NCBI RefSeq assembly: GCF_000182925.2
Contig: NC_026506.1
Span: 1,488,001-1,552,000 of the forward strand
Length of the DNA: 64,000 bases
Source of the DNA: Neurospora crassa OR74A
Taxonomy: Eukaryota > Ascomycota > Sordariomycetes > Sordariales > Sordariaceae
Direction of reading: 5' to 3'
Every line of letters begins with the position of its first letter. Positions within the stretch are counted from its first letter, which is position 1. Both the position numbers and the translations under genes were made by a program. The notes beneath the pieces were generated by a model that made no database searches, was not told the DNA's origin, and was given only the letters and a program-made list of their open reading frames with translations. Below, one piece after another: positions 35,630 through 47,337 of this stretch.

Positions 35630-38600
35630 TCAGTCTGAGTCGACATCTTCCTCCTTGACCAGCAATTTATCCTCCTCTGCGTGACCATCCAGATATCTAT
35701 CAATCAATTCGCCGTCGCAATTCTCCTCCGCTTCGTTCTCGACGTGACCCAGACTTCCCAGGCTAAAACTCTTCGGAATCTCGCTCTGCTTCAACCAACT
35801 TGCCCTTGTCCCCTGCTTCTGGTCTGAATCATCAGCGTCGATCATGGGAATATCATCCGTACATCCATCCCATGAAGAGAACCACTCATAGAGCATGGCT
35901 CTGATACTTTCCTGCAGCACAATTTTCTGCTTCCTCGATTCCTCGGAGCTGCCGACTTCGCCTTCCTCGCTCTCCAAGCCTCCCATGCTATCATCATCAC
36001 CCTGTTCCTTTTCATACTCGACGATGTTGTCCATGATGAGATCGACCTGCTCCCTCAACTTTCTGGAGCCTGTGATCCAAATCGCTTCCAGTCTCATGGG
36101 AAACTTATTAATTTCATCTGACACTTCCTTCTTCATCTTCATCACTGCATCCTTATAGGTCTTGTCTGCCTTGGTCTCTGCAAACTTGACTAGGACCTGG
36201 TGTCGATTCTTCATACTTCCCTTCCCCTTCAGCTTTGGACCTGCTGCCTTCTTGAACGTCGGTTTCCATTTGCCTTTCAGATCCGCAGCTAGCTCCTTGT
36301 GCAGACCGTCCGAGTTCACAGCCACATCATCCAGTGCTTTCACGACAAGGTCCTTGACTTCTTCTTTGATAGATTTCAGAACGGAAGTCTTGGTGGCAAG
36401 ATACTTTCTTTGGCGCGGAAAAGTCCTACTGAGGATGCCAATGATCTTATTGACACGGTAATCCCATCGGTCATCGATACCGGCGCGAGCGGGAACCTCA
36501 AGACTGGGCAGCTGTTTGTGTAGTAAGGATACCCACTGCGAAACGATTTGGTTTCTGAAGGTGTTTGCAAGGCCATCCATCCAGTCGTAGATTAGGCGCT
36601 GACCCTTGGCTCGACTGAGAAAACAGCCACCACCGGCTTTAATGATAGCGAAAAAGGTGGCGTAGGCAAGTTTGGCGTGAGGATTGGCGCCTTGGGGATC
36701 TTTATAGATCCAATTTTTGACCTGCTCAATACATTTCTCAACGCAGATACCCAGGGCTTGATTGGTGTTCTTGAGAGGGTTGCAGCCGGCGACCTTGTCA
36801 GAGAGATCGACCCCAAAGGCTTTGAGTTTCTGTGAGTGCGAATGAAGGAATAGGAGGTTAGTAACAATCGTGCAACACACCGTGACTCTTGGAACCCAAT
36901 TACTAACTCACCTTTTCCAGAAGCTTGAACTCTGTGTTGAGGTATTTTTCCTGCACCTCCTCCGGCGTCATGTGCAGCTTGATCTTTTCGCACTCTTGGT
37001 CGGACCATGTTCGGAGACTATTATAGAGGCCAACGAGTCTGTGGAGGAGCGCCTTCATATGGCGCTCCCTCGGTGGGATCGTGGCTTCGTACAACCAACT
37101 CTTGAGAGCTGGAATGCCTGTGTAGGCCTCGTCTGGAAATCCGTACAGTGGGTCTTCTTGCGGCGCATATGGGTTATTTCCAATTCTTTTCCGAAGCGGC
37201 CAATATGCCCTGACGCTAATGGGGAAGATCTTGGGCGGGCAATAAGGAGCGTGTACGCCAGGGCAATTCTTCATGAAGACTGCATGCTTCCCCTTTAAGT
37301 AGTTATTGATATCCTTTTTTAAAAGGGCGCTGCGAGACTGGACCGCCGCGAATATTTGGCCCCAATGAAATTCTTTCTTCTGCCGTTGAAGGTCGCTTCG
37401 CACTTTTAGATGGCTTCGCTCCTTATTCCTCATGTCTCTCAACTCAGCGCGTAGGGTTCTCTGTTCCGCTTTGCTTATTTTCTTGTTCACCTGCAAGGTG
37501 CCGTACAGTTCTTGCAATTTCGGCATGATGTTCCTCACTGCGGCGGTCTCTTCCGTAATTTTTTCGTCCAACTCGGCCATCATTTTGATGTCATTCTGCC
37601 TGTGTTGATTTCGTGCTGTCGTCTCCCAGTCGATGCCATCATCGGCCTTGGACAACACGATACAGTATCCGCGGTCATCAAGTTTGCCGCTCATCCGCAT
37701 GTTTATCTCTTGGTTTTCCGTCATAAGGTCGACGGCTGTTTTCTCGCCGGCCGCTCGAACGGAGGGTGTGACAACGATGGTCACGGTAAGCCTATTGTAG
37801 AAATTCTTTGCCACGGCCGCTCGACTCTCGACAATCTCTCCGAGACCCGGCAGATCAACAAGTACGATCCCACCCCGAAGAATGTCTGATTTGACGTAAA
37901 CTTTGACGTGATCAATCAACGGCCAGACGGCCATATCTCTAGTCTCGCGGCCAGCTCTTCCTGATATACTTGTGGTTGTGGCATCCAAGTATGGCTTGAT
38001 CGCTGGCGCAAAAGTTGCAAGGTCGGGTGAGTTGATCCTTTTGGTTGTACTAAGGAGCTTCACGGCCGGATCATCTTTTTTCAGCAGATCCTGCGTGGAC
38101 ATGCCCTCCAACTCAGTCAAATTGTGACCCCAGACAGGTCCAATCTTCTCGGCAGTCGCATTGATTCTTTCAATAATCTCACCGAGATCACTGCTGTCAG
38201 GACTATCCTTGTCGTCATCATCCTCAAACTCTCCTCTTCCGTTCAGCAGTTCGTTCCGCAGCTTGACGTCTTCGAAGAACCTGTTCAGCTCATGCTTAAC
38301 GTCCAAGTGTTTGCGGAACGTGATCTCTGCACGGAAGGCCTTTTTAGGATCATCGCAGTAGTTATAGGCGACCTGGCAAATTGCAGCTGTGGCAACTAGT
38401 GCGTCGTTGGGGGGCAGCAAGTCCTTGAATCCGAGAAGAGCATTGAGTAATGACGTCTTTCCTGCTCCAGTCTTTCCCTGTACGCCGACAAGAATTTCCA
38501 ATTGCCTGTGCTCCTCCTTGATTTCATCTTCATCTGGTCAGCCATGCCCGTATCGTATGGTTATTCGTGGCCCGAGGTACTCACCTGCTTCTTTGATCCA

Positions 38601-38819
38601 CTGATCAAGTTTCTCCCTCCCGAATGCCTCCGAATCAGCGTCAATATCTCCATCGTCACCAAGTTCTTGAGCTGCGCGCTCAATAAGCTCAGCGAGCCTC
38701 GAAGAGTACTTTAGTCCTGCATCTAGGCAGTCCTCGAGCATGGGCATGCGGACTTGTGGCGGGAGGACATTCAGTGCGTTGATCTTGCCATTTGGATCTG
38801 TTGTATCGGCTGATTGCAT
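35630..38819 (-). CDS. Dynamin-like large GTPase (nuclear GTPase SLIP-GC-like), 1018 aa
   Basis: Exons are 38585-38819, 36912-38533 and 35630-36829. The introns, 38534-38584 (GTGAGT...GACCAG) and 36830-36911 (GTGAGT...TCACAG), keep the frame. The GTPase domain has the P-loop GKTGAGKTS (98-106), switch-2 motif DLPGLGE (305-311) and the G4-like LSKADD (372-377). A charged insert lies between P-loop and switch 2. The C-terminal half is helical and Lys/Glu-rich, ending in an acidic tail (EEDKLLVKEEDVDSD). This arrangement fits the P-loop dynamin superfamily proteins related to vertebrate nuclear GTPase SLIP-GC, common as expanded and uncharacterised families in filamentous fungi. No transmembrane segment is seen. 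Cellular role unknown. Confidence 0.85.
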
Positions 38820-40535
38820 TTTGGTCAGGATATCGGCGTTGGATGCGCGGCGCTGGCTGAAGGATGAGGGAAGACTGAATATGACTCAGAAAATGGCAGA
38901 GCAAAATAAGCTCCCCTCCCTGGCTCACTTTGTCTGGCAGGAGTCCTTCGTGTACGTGATAAGTGAGGGCAGTGCTCTAGTGAAGTGATATGTCGTGGAG
39001 TAGGAGGAAGAGAACGTGGAAGAAAAGGATGAGGAATGAAAGTCGAGATTCATATAGCCCGCGGAAAGGGAAGCAGAATAAGGTGTTTCGGGCAGACGAG
39101 AGGTGCAGGTGAGGATTGGGGAGAAAGAAAGAGAGGGTAGAGAGGAGAAGAAGAGAGGTCAAGATATAGACCGCAAAAGTGATAAGGAGAAACTCGGTCG
39201 ATACAAATTGGTGGTTGGGATGAACGCGCATGTCGCCAAAGTCCAGCATCGAGGTCAGGCGTAAGAACTTCGGACGAGACGGAGGATCAAATATGGGATG
39301 CTTGATAGCACGTTTTCGGATTACTCCATGGGGTTTCGGTCGATTGACTGTGCTTCGGCAGACAAGAGCACAGTGGCGATGTTGGAAGTCAATTGCTTCC
39401 TTTATATCTGGGTGATCCATCAGAATGAGATTCCATCATTCTGCTGTCTAAACAAGAGTCACTTGTAAGGTCGGCTCCAAGACAGGAATCGCAAAGGTCG
39501 AGAGAGACGCATACGCTGTACAAACGTATGGACGGCGGCTTCAAGCTGCGCTGCAGAGATCGTGGAGTTATGGCCATCGCGAGAGAGCCGTCTCAGGCTG
39601 GTGGCAGACTTGCAGCAGGGGAAACCGGATGAAAGATGAAACGTTCACGTTGCAGAGAAGCTAAGATAGAATGGCACCGTCAGCGACGAACAGTGGTAAT
39701 TGAATCTCGGATGAAATATACTGGCCGTCTCACCAAGTGTCCATCAACATCCCTCCGTCGACGTCAAGCTCATAGTGATATGTGTTTGATAGATCGATGA
39801 CACTGCACATGTTATGCAAACGAGGGTTTTTTTTTTTAAATTTTTTTGTTTTTTTTTATTTATTTTTTTTTCCCTCGCCTTTTGGTGGAAAGTGATGATC
39901 GGTTGATTGGAAAGAGAAATCTTGACGAGTGTCGTGCGCTTCTCCAAAAGCTTTTGTGCCCTTACAATCAACAGTGCATCGCGCCTTCCTGCTGTTGGAA
40001 CACAAACCATCACACTAGCCTAAGCACCAGACAAATGTTCAGATGTTAAGGTAATGTTACGATTCCCATACTATTACGTACAGGATAGAATACACAAATT
40101 CCAACAATGCGTCGCAATGCTGCCCAAACCCCCCCAGATGTCATCGTAACTGACTTGCTGGTAAGAAACAAACGGGCTGAAACCAACCGACCGCACACCT
40201 CCGACCGCCGCCTGTTCTCCCCCAAAGCAATGCATGGTTGTGTGAAAGCCAAAAAAATCAATGGAAACCACCTCTCAAGTAGTCGAAGTGAAGTTCGTTC
40301 CGCCGGGTATCAAATTCAACTTGTGTCGTCAAATATAGTCGTACAGTCCCGTTACAAAAAGAGGATGAAATGAATGCCGTTAGGGCATGATGGCTGAGTG
40401 GAGGTTGTAGCGAGTAACTGAGTAATCGCAAGTAGGGACAGTGATGTATGTAGGTTCATGCCGATGGGATGTATCGATGTTTGTCTCTTGGATCGGCCCA
40501 GTGAAGGTGCTCGAAAGGAGTGGATGCGATGGAGC
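38820..40535. other. Intergenic with T-rich tract
   Basis: This holds the promoter and leader of the GTPase gene (38820 to about 39500) and the 3' region of the 42-aa gene. No further gene was recognised. Confidence 0.5.
39827..39871. repeat. T-rich homopolymer tract
   Basis: About 45 bases are almost entirely T, broken by AAA, G and single A bases. It could be a nucleosome-free or terminator-like element. Confidence 0.85.
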
Positions 40536-40664
40536 TTAGATGCAGGAGGAGCACTGGTGGTGGGCGCAGTGGCAGCAGGAGTTGCTGATGACGAGCATGG
40601 TCTTGCACTGGCAGCAGCGAGGGGCCATGGAGGGAACGAGGACGACGGGGGTCTTGACTTCCAT
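40536..40664 (-). CDS. Cys/His mini-protein, 42 aa, putative metal-binding knuckle
   Basis: The start is chosen because it is the first ATG of a predicted transcript. A TATATA box at 40898-40904 precedes an ATG-free leader, interrupted by a 64-nt intron at 40667-40730 (GTAAGT...CCGTAG, branch-like CTCAC) that ends two bases before the ATG. The 42 residues contain C17xxC20, C30xxC33, H35 and C38xxC41, giving the order CxxC-x9-CxxC-x-H-xx-CxxC, plus extra C18 and C31. This resembles a compact zinc knuckle or half RING seen in small fungal proteins. There is no signal peptide. It could bind zinc or another metal; no function is known to me. It is distinct from the metallothionein at 25.5 kb in having His and longer spacers. 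Confidence 0.65.
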   Translation of the reverse strand: MEVKTPVVLVPSMAPRCCQCKTMLVISNSCCHCAHHQCSSCI

Positions 40665-43600
40665 TTCTACGGAAAGCATATGTGAGCGGTTGTTTCTGGC
40701 TGGGGTCATGTACTCCATGTATTGACTTACTGAATGGGTGAAAAGGGCAGTAGATTTGTATTGTGGTTAAAGTGTTGTTCTGGTTTGGTAGTACCAGGCA
40801 GCTGGATTGCAAATTTGGAGTTTTACTTTTTGGTGATGGAGAGAAAAGGGTGCTCAAGAACAAAGACGTTCAACACAATGGAGGTGGTGGGAGAGGGATA
40901 TATAGACGTGGAAGGCTGCGCTTTCGTCCGGTATCAGTGGCAAACGTTGACTGAAAGTAAACTGTAACAAAAAAAGAAAATGACGAATCAAAGAAAAGAT
41001 GGGATTTCCTATCAGTCTCTCGGACGCCGCATCTCGGAGCTTCATGCCTTGCCAAGCTTATGTAGCTTACCACCTTAACCAGCAAAAACCTTGGTGGAGA
41101 TCCTCCAGAGTCCCCCCCGCCGCCTATGTATCATGATGGTGGGTGTGAAGCCTCCGGATCGGGAAAAAGCCCTCGAATACGGGAGAAATAGGAAACAAAT
41201 CGCATGCTTGGGCTGGCCACAGATGGACTTGCACAGTTAGTGTACACTGCCGCTCGTCACGGCTTCCCGCAGCGAGCTGGGCAGATGTGTGGGCAGATGG
41301 TGGGATGTGGTGCGAAACCGGGAAGATCCCCCCCATATTTTCGAGACAATTGGTGCTTCTTGGCCTTGGGGGAGGGGGGGGGGGGGGGGGGGGGGGCTCA
41401 TGTCGAGGACGGAAGCCAAGTAAACGCCAAAGTTACAATATGCAACCACCATCTGCAAGTGGGCCACAAGTGTGCTGCATCACTGCCCTTGGTGCGTTAG
41501 TGTTTGGTTGGGGGGTGCAGTGATCGGAGCCTTCCCCGCAATTCTTAAAGCCGGACTGGGGTGTTTTGACGCTCGGAACGGCTGGGAGAGCTGGGTCTAC
41601 TGTGTACATTACATACTGGGGAGAATTGGGACGACCAAAGAAGATGGAGGACTCTCGCTTGTTTGCAAGATGTCCAATGAGCGCATGCGATGAGCTATGC
41701 AGATTTGATAAACGCTTATTTTCAGAAAGAGGCGTGGGGAAAGGGTGTGAGGGTCCTCAGGACAGTCCAGTGCCAGATCCAGGCGAGCCAGGGTATTTAC
41801 CGCGAGGCGCCGGTGGCTGAAGGACGGTAAGACGGGGTTTTGCAGAACACAACGTCTCAAAGAGCGTGGAACCGGGGTTGTCCGTCAGTCGATTTTCGGG
41901 CGCTTCTTTGTCCTCAACTGCCCATCCAACTGCCATATCAACCCACCATCCCATCGATAACTTTTGGGCATAGGCTGGTGGTGCTAGGTAGAGTAGGTGG
42001 TGCTCGTTGGTGGTAATGATGGTGTACCACACGCACGCGTTGGTAGAAAATAAAGAGAATGGCGCCGTCGTCATCGCGCATAAAGTGGATTCCACGGGAA
42101 CGAAGAGGCCAAGACAGGTAGGACCACGACTCCGAGGATGGAAACTTTCGGGGAGGCAACATTCGGCGTCTACGTAGGTAGTGCGTGGTGTCTTTGGAGC
42201 GAAACGGAGCACATGCCCAACTACTTACCAAACAGATCCGCATATAACCTCTGCGTGTTGTCGTTGTGTTGACCACGTGTATGACGATCAGGATTATCCC
42301 GTGTACGAGTGTAGTGCTGCTGCTGTAGTGTAGTCCATAAATCCTGCCAACAACTGCTACGACTTTTCTCATGTATTTGTCTTGTTGGCAGCGAACAGAA
42401 GTCGTCGAACGCCGAGTTGGCTGGAATCCACTGAATCAGGGCAGTGGTGGTTTGCCAAGATGCATCGTTTTTGGCTTACATCGTCAAGCGCCAATGACCT
42501 TGGCCAAGCCAACCCTGACTTTTGAGGCTTAGATGCGCCAAAAGACCAAAAAAAATGTCCACAAAGGGCGAATCCATAGCTAGACATGGTTCAATGGGCG
42601 TCTAGGCTGGTCCATGGGAAGCATACCTACCTTTGAAGGCCACTTTGGGTCACGATACATCCAGTCAGGTTGGTGAGCGAAGAACAAAGGAAGTAAAATG
42701 TTTGAAATCGGATTCAAAACACACAAAGTTTCGTCATCATGGAGAAAAAATGGCCCGTCTACGGCGTCGCGCAAAACCTAGCACAAAGCCGTGGGGAAAA
42801 CGGGACCACCTGCCACATGGATTGGATGCTTGCGGGGAACATCAAAAGTGGAGAAGTCTTGCATATGCCCCACATGGCGGGGTGCACGACCCTTCACTCC
42901 ATCAGTCCCATTTCCTTCCTTCAGTGGCACAGACTCCCTTTCTCTTTTCGCTGTGGATTGCTCCAGTCCGGGCAAAGCTTAAACATCTCGCTTCAGGGCG
43001 TCACCATTCAGCCTCATGGACGTCCTGCTGCCTGCCAACGACATGGAAGACCTGGGACCGATGCGTGCCCCTAGGCAGGCATCTTTCCAGCGTGTTTGCC
43101 AGGCCTTCCACTTTGCCGGGCTGCCGACGCCAAGGGGTCCCGGTCATCGGCGTTGGACTCAGCCAGTCTCTGACTCTCATCGCAACCGAACAAAGAAAGC
43201 CGATTGGCTCTTGTGCTGCGACACGCTCGAGGCAACACAGCAGCAACATGCAAATCGGTATTCACTGCCACTGATTCGGTCATTGGCCAATTCCTCATTT
43301 TGCAATTGTTTTGCCCACCAAAACCCATAAAAACCAGCTTCGATTGGAATATGCGCTGTGTCGCCAAGCGCTGGGCGATTTTCAAAGCCGCCTCTTCTCC
43401 GGATTGCGGCCCTCACTGGTCCCGGCTCTATGGGTCATCCTCGGTCTTTTCTCCGGGTGAGTAAACGGACGAATAACGGAAGACCCTCTCGAACCTCGGC
43501 CATGAGCCGTATCGTTCTCCACACATTCTAGTTCGGTCCATAGTACACTACACTAATTTCTCACAAAAGGCAAACGCGTCGAGGGATGAACTTGTTTGCT

Positions 43601-44101
43601 TGATGAGTTGGCTGCCTCTTTACGTCTTGAGCAGATAGCGGCTGTGCCTTTATAAACGCTATCTTGTATCAGACAAAGCATCACATCATGTTTGTTGGTC
43701 TGAGCTGCATCTGATCATATGGACAATAAGGTGGTGATTCATACAGCAGGACCAACGAACCTTGCGTCAGCGGTTGAAGGAACAGCAGAGCAACTTCCTT
43801 ATATTTCGGTGCATGCACTTGTGGACTGGCATCTTCTGCCTTGAAACAACATCTGCAACGGCAACACCATCACATCGTCACATTTATCTCGAGGGTAGAA
43901 ACCGTACGTACCAACCTGGACATACACCTTCAATACCGGCAGTGTGGTTCTTATCAGTTGTACACAGATAGCTGTCCAGTCACATCGGCGCTCTGCCGTC
44001 AGCTCGGCCCCCAACGACCTGCAGCCTTTCGGATATCTTCCGAAACACCTTGTCGCCTATCAAACTTCTCAAACAAACCTAACCCATCCAATCCATCCAA
44101 C
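40665..44101. other. Gene-poor interval (3.4 kb)
   Basis: This begins with the promoter of the 42-aa gene (TATATA at 40898-40904) and ends with the leader of the VWA gene (about 43800-44101). In between, several frames of up to 213 codons overlap on both strands near 42.6-43.4 kb but have no domain, poor composition and no splice support. A poly-G run is listed separately. Confidence 0.5.
41374..41396 (+). repeat. Poly-G run of 23
   Basis: Twenty-three uninterrupted G follow GGGGGA. It is a strong G-quadruplex candidate on the plus strand and a place where sequencing length errors are likely. Confidence 0.85.
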
Positions 44102-46504
44102 ATGACCGCCCCGATCACCATCCCCATAGTATCCGCACCATCACCCTCACACTCAACCTCGCCAAGCTCCAGCTCAGAAATTCGACCCGTCGCCCCTAAG
44201 CTTGAAATTCACCCCCTCCCTTCTCACACTTCCGGCCTCCTCCTCCGCGTGATTCCCCCTCGGTCTCCCCCTAATCTTCCAGACCCAAACTTCCACCATG
44301 TCCCCTGCGACATCGTCCTCGCCATCGATGTCTCAGGCAGCATGTCTGCCGACGCCCCGGTGCCCACCACCGCTTCTGCCGACTACACAAACGAACAGCC
44401 CGAGCACAACGGCCTCTCAGTCCTAGACCTAGTCAAGCACGCAGCCCGCACTATCGTTTCCACGCTCAACTCCTCGGACCGTCTAGGCATCGTCACTTTT
44501 TCCACCGAAGCCAAAGTCCTGCAACCCTTGATGCCCATGACAGCGCTCAACAAGAAGAAAACAGAAAGAAATCTGGGCGGGATGCAACCATTTAGCGCGA
44601 CGAATCTGTGGGGAGGGATAGTGGAGGGTTTGAAGCTTTTTGACGGACAAAGTGGCAGGATGCCGGCCCTGATGGTCCTGACGGATGGCATGCCAAATCA
44701 CATGTGTCCGGCGCAGGGGTACGTGGCGAAGCTGAGGGCGATGGAAACGTTGCCGGCGGCGATTCACACGTTTGGATTTGGGTATAGTCTGAGAAGTGGG
44801 TTGTTGAAGAGCGTGGCGGAGATTGGAGGAGGTGGTTATTCGTTCATTCCGGATGCGGGGATGATTGTAGGTGTTTCCCTTTCTTTCTTCCTTTGGTCAT
44901 GGAGGATGGTTGGTGACCTGTTCTGGAGAGTGAATTGCTGACTGTGAAACTAGGGAACCGTGTTTGTTCACTCGGTTGCGAACCTCCAGTCAACGTTCGC
45001 GAATAATGTGGTTTTACGCCTTACCTATCCCAAGTATCTGGGTCTTGAGGAGACAACGGGAGAATCGGTGGACAAAGTAGAGTCTGTCCAGCTCGAGAAG
45101 GGGGATGTTGACCCCGACTCATCGATGCAACTCACCCTCAACCTCAGCACCCTTCAATACGGCCAATCCCGCGACATCTTCCTCCGTTACGACAGCAAGG
45201 CCCAGGAAGCCATTGCCGACGGTTTTGACTTTGAGTCCCCTCCCTCCGTGCTCGCCACGCTCGACTACCAACACTTCACCAACATCACCAACACCGTTGT
45301 TTCAGAGTGTAATGACATTTTCCGACCAAATCCCCAAGTCAAGCAGCTGACCCCCGCGCAAACCGCCTACCACATCTCCCGCTCCGCCCTCATCTCCTTC
45401 CTCTTCTCCCTTTACACCCTTCGCCCCGATCGCGAACACCAACCGCGCTTCTTCAAGGACAGCTTTGCCACCTCCCTGCAAACCTTCCTTTCCACCCTAA
45501 CCGCCGCCCAACCCGCCTTCGCCTCCGATCCACACTGCCGCTCGCTAGTCCAAGACCTTATCGGTAGCACGTCCGCCATCAACGACGCCAACCAAGACGG
45601 CCAAGTCGCCCTGGCCCTGACCAGCGAGGACTTTTACAACCGCTGGGGCATCCACTACCTACTTTCTCTTGCGGACGCGCACGCCAGGCAGGTGTGCAAC
45701 AGCTTCAAGGACCCTGGCCCGCTGATGTACGGCGCGGAGAGCCCGCTGTTCGTTAGATGTCGAGATCGGCTGGATGCGGCGTTTGATTCGCTGCCGGCGC
45801 CGAAGCCGAGTAGGACCACGGGGTTCCAGGGCGAAATTAGTATGCGGGCGTATAATAACAGTGGAAATCCTTGCTTTGCTGGGGAGACGAATGTGAGGGT
45901 TGGTGTTGCTGTTGCTGAAGATGTGGCTGCGGATAGCGATCAGTTGGTGACAAAGGAGATCGAGATCAGTAAGCTGCGGAGGGGAATGATGGTGCAGACG
46001 CCAAAGGGATTCAGGAAGGTAAGAGCTGTTCTGAAGACGCCTGTTTGCGAGGAGAGAATGTGCTTGGTTATGGCTAGGGATGACGAGGCAAGACAACTGC
46101 TGGTTACGCCGTGGCATCCTGTTTCGCTTGATGGGAAGGACTGGGCATTCCCGACGGATGTTGCGCTGGGCGACTACGTCAGTTATACCGGGGATATTTA
46201 CTCGGTCCTGCTGTCAGCTGATTCGGATGTGGACGCCCATGCCATCATGGTCGAGGGCGTGTGGGCAGTCACGTTAGGCCATGGGCTGACGGGAACGGGA
46301 GAAGGTGTTGTGACAGCTGCAGAAGATTTGAGGACGCATCGCTTCTTTGGTGACTACAAGCTTGTCCTTAGGAGCCTGGAGCGGTTGCAGAGCAGCCCTG
46401 ATGGGTTGATTTTGGGTGAAGGTGTGGATAGAGATTTACAAACTGGTCTGGTAAAAGGGTTTAGGGGCAAGACATCGGTACATGTCGACCACCATGATGA
46501 TTGA
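44102..46504 (+). CDS. VWA-Vwaint-Vint protein (hedgehog/intein superfamily), 771 aa
   Basis: Exon 1 is 44102-44866, the intron 44867-44953 (GTAGGT...AACTAG) and exon 2 44954-46504. The start ATG has the context CCAACATGACC. A von Willebrand factor A domain spans residues ~68-255, with the MIDAS motif D76-V-S78-G-S80. The middle (~255-555) fits the Vwaint linker. A Vint (Hint-fold) domain begins at Cys562 (NPCFAGETNVRV) and has a TxxH block, T640-P-W-H643. In hedgehog and inteins these positions drive an N-S acyl shift and backbone cleavage. The end of the domain reads LGHGLTG, without the Asn-Cys needed for splicing, so only hedgehog-like cleavage would be possible. The natural role of fungal VWA-Vint proteins is, to my knowledge, unknown. 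No signal peptide is seen. Confidence 0.88.
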
Positions 46505-47337
46505 TGAGATGTCAGATAGAGATCATGGTGGATCAGAGCTGAACAGCGATGATGGGCTGTTGGCATCGACCGATGGAAGCTGATGGGTCCGTAACTGGAG
46601 TAAAGAAAGGGAATGGGAAAGTCAAATTATAACATAAATAGCTAGATTATAGAGGGATGATAAACAAAAGAGAAGCATCCAATCAAAGGCTGCGGAGTCT
46701 TCGACACCTTGGTGACTGAGTGTCTCGTCGGATGTGAAAATTGCATCGAGTTGAACCCTTTTGAGAACCTTTGTGACTTATACGTCTTCCATGCAATGAC
46801 GTCGCACGATTGTGCACTAGAAGCTGTTCTGCATCGATGCGATGCAAAGTCTCGAGTTCCCTCTTGACGGCAGTTTCATAGGAGTTGCAAACATGAAGTT
46901 TCAAAGGAACCAATCGGCCAGCGCCGACTGCTCTCGCTGCGAGTTGTTGACCACGATAAACGCTGTGAATGTTGTTTTATTTACCACTGTCGCGGCACCT
47001 TTCACGAACGTCGAGGACGTTTTGTAGGCAAAGACGAGCTCGACCAGACTGAGGCATCGCTGCCAATTGAAAAGTGGGGCTTATGGTTGTGTGCGCACAG
47101 GATGGCAGCCGCCCGGCGGCTGACACAGGCTGGATTCTGCCCAAGCGAGGGCGAGTCTGCCCCACCGGCAGGCCGGTCGAATCACCAATCCCCACCGCCC
47201 TCCATAGGGTTTTCAAGCCCTGCCAAAAATTTGGCCAGCGACTCCTCCGTGCCGTGTTGACCTCGAAATTGCATCTGCCTTTACTGACCGGCGGCACCTC
47301 TTCGACAATCAAGAGCGCTTGATCCACAACCGTCACA
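46505..47337. other. Intergenic, promoter of eL13
   Basis: This is the 3' UTR of the VWA gene, then the ribosomal-protein promoter from about 47030. A GC-rich stretch (CCGCCCGGCGGCTGAC) lies near 47110. No other gene was seen. Confidence 0.5.

Noticed and set aside
42633-43385. Several overlapping frames of 80-213 codons on both strands
   Set aside because: No domain, no splice sites, composition not protein-like, and equal openness on both strands.
15241-43560. ACACTACAC as a specific copper element
   Set aside because: The same word occurs in the (TACAC)5 repeat at 15241 and near 43547, so specificity to the metallothionein gene is not shown; only the clustering is reported.
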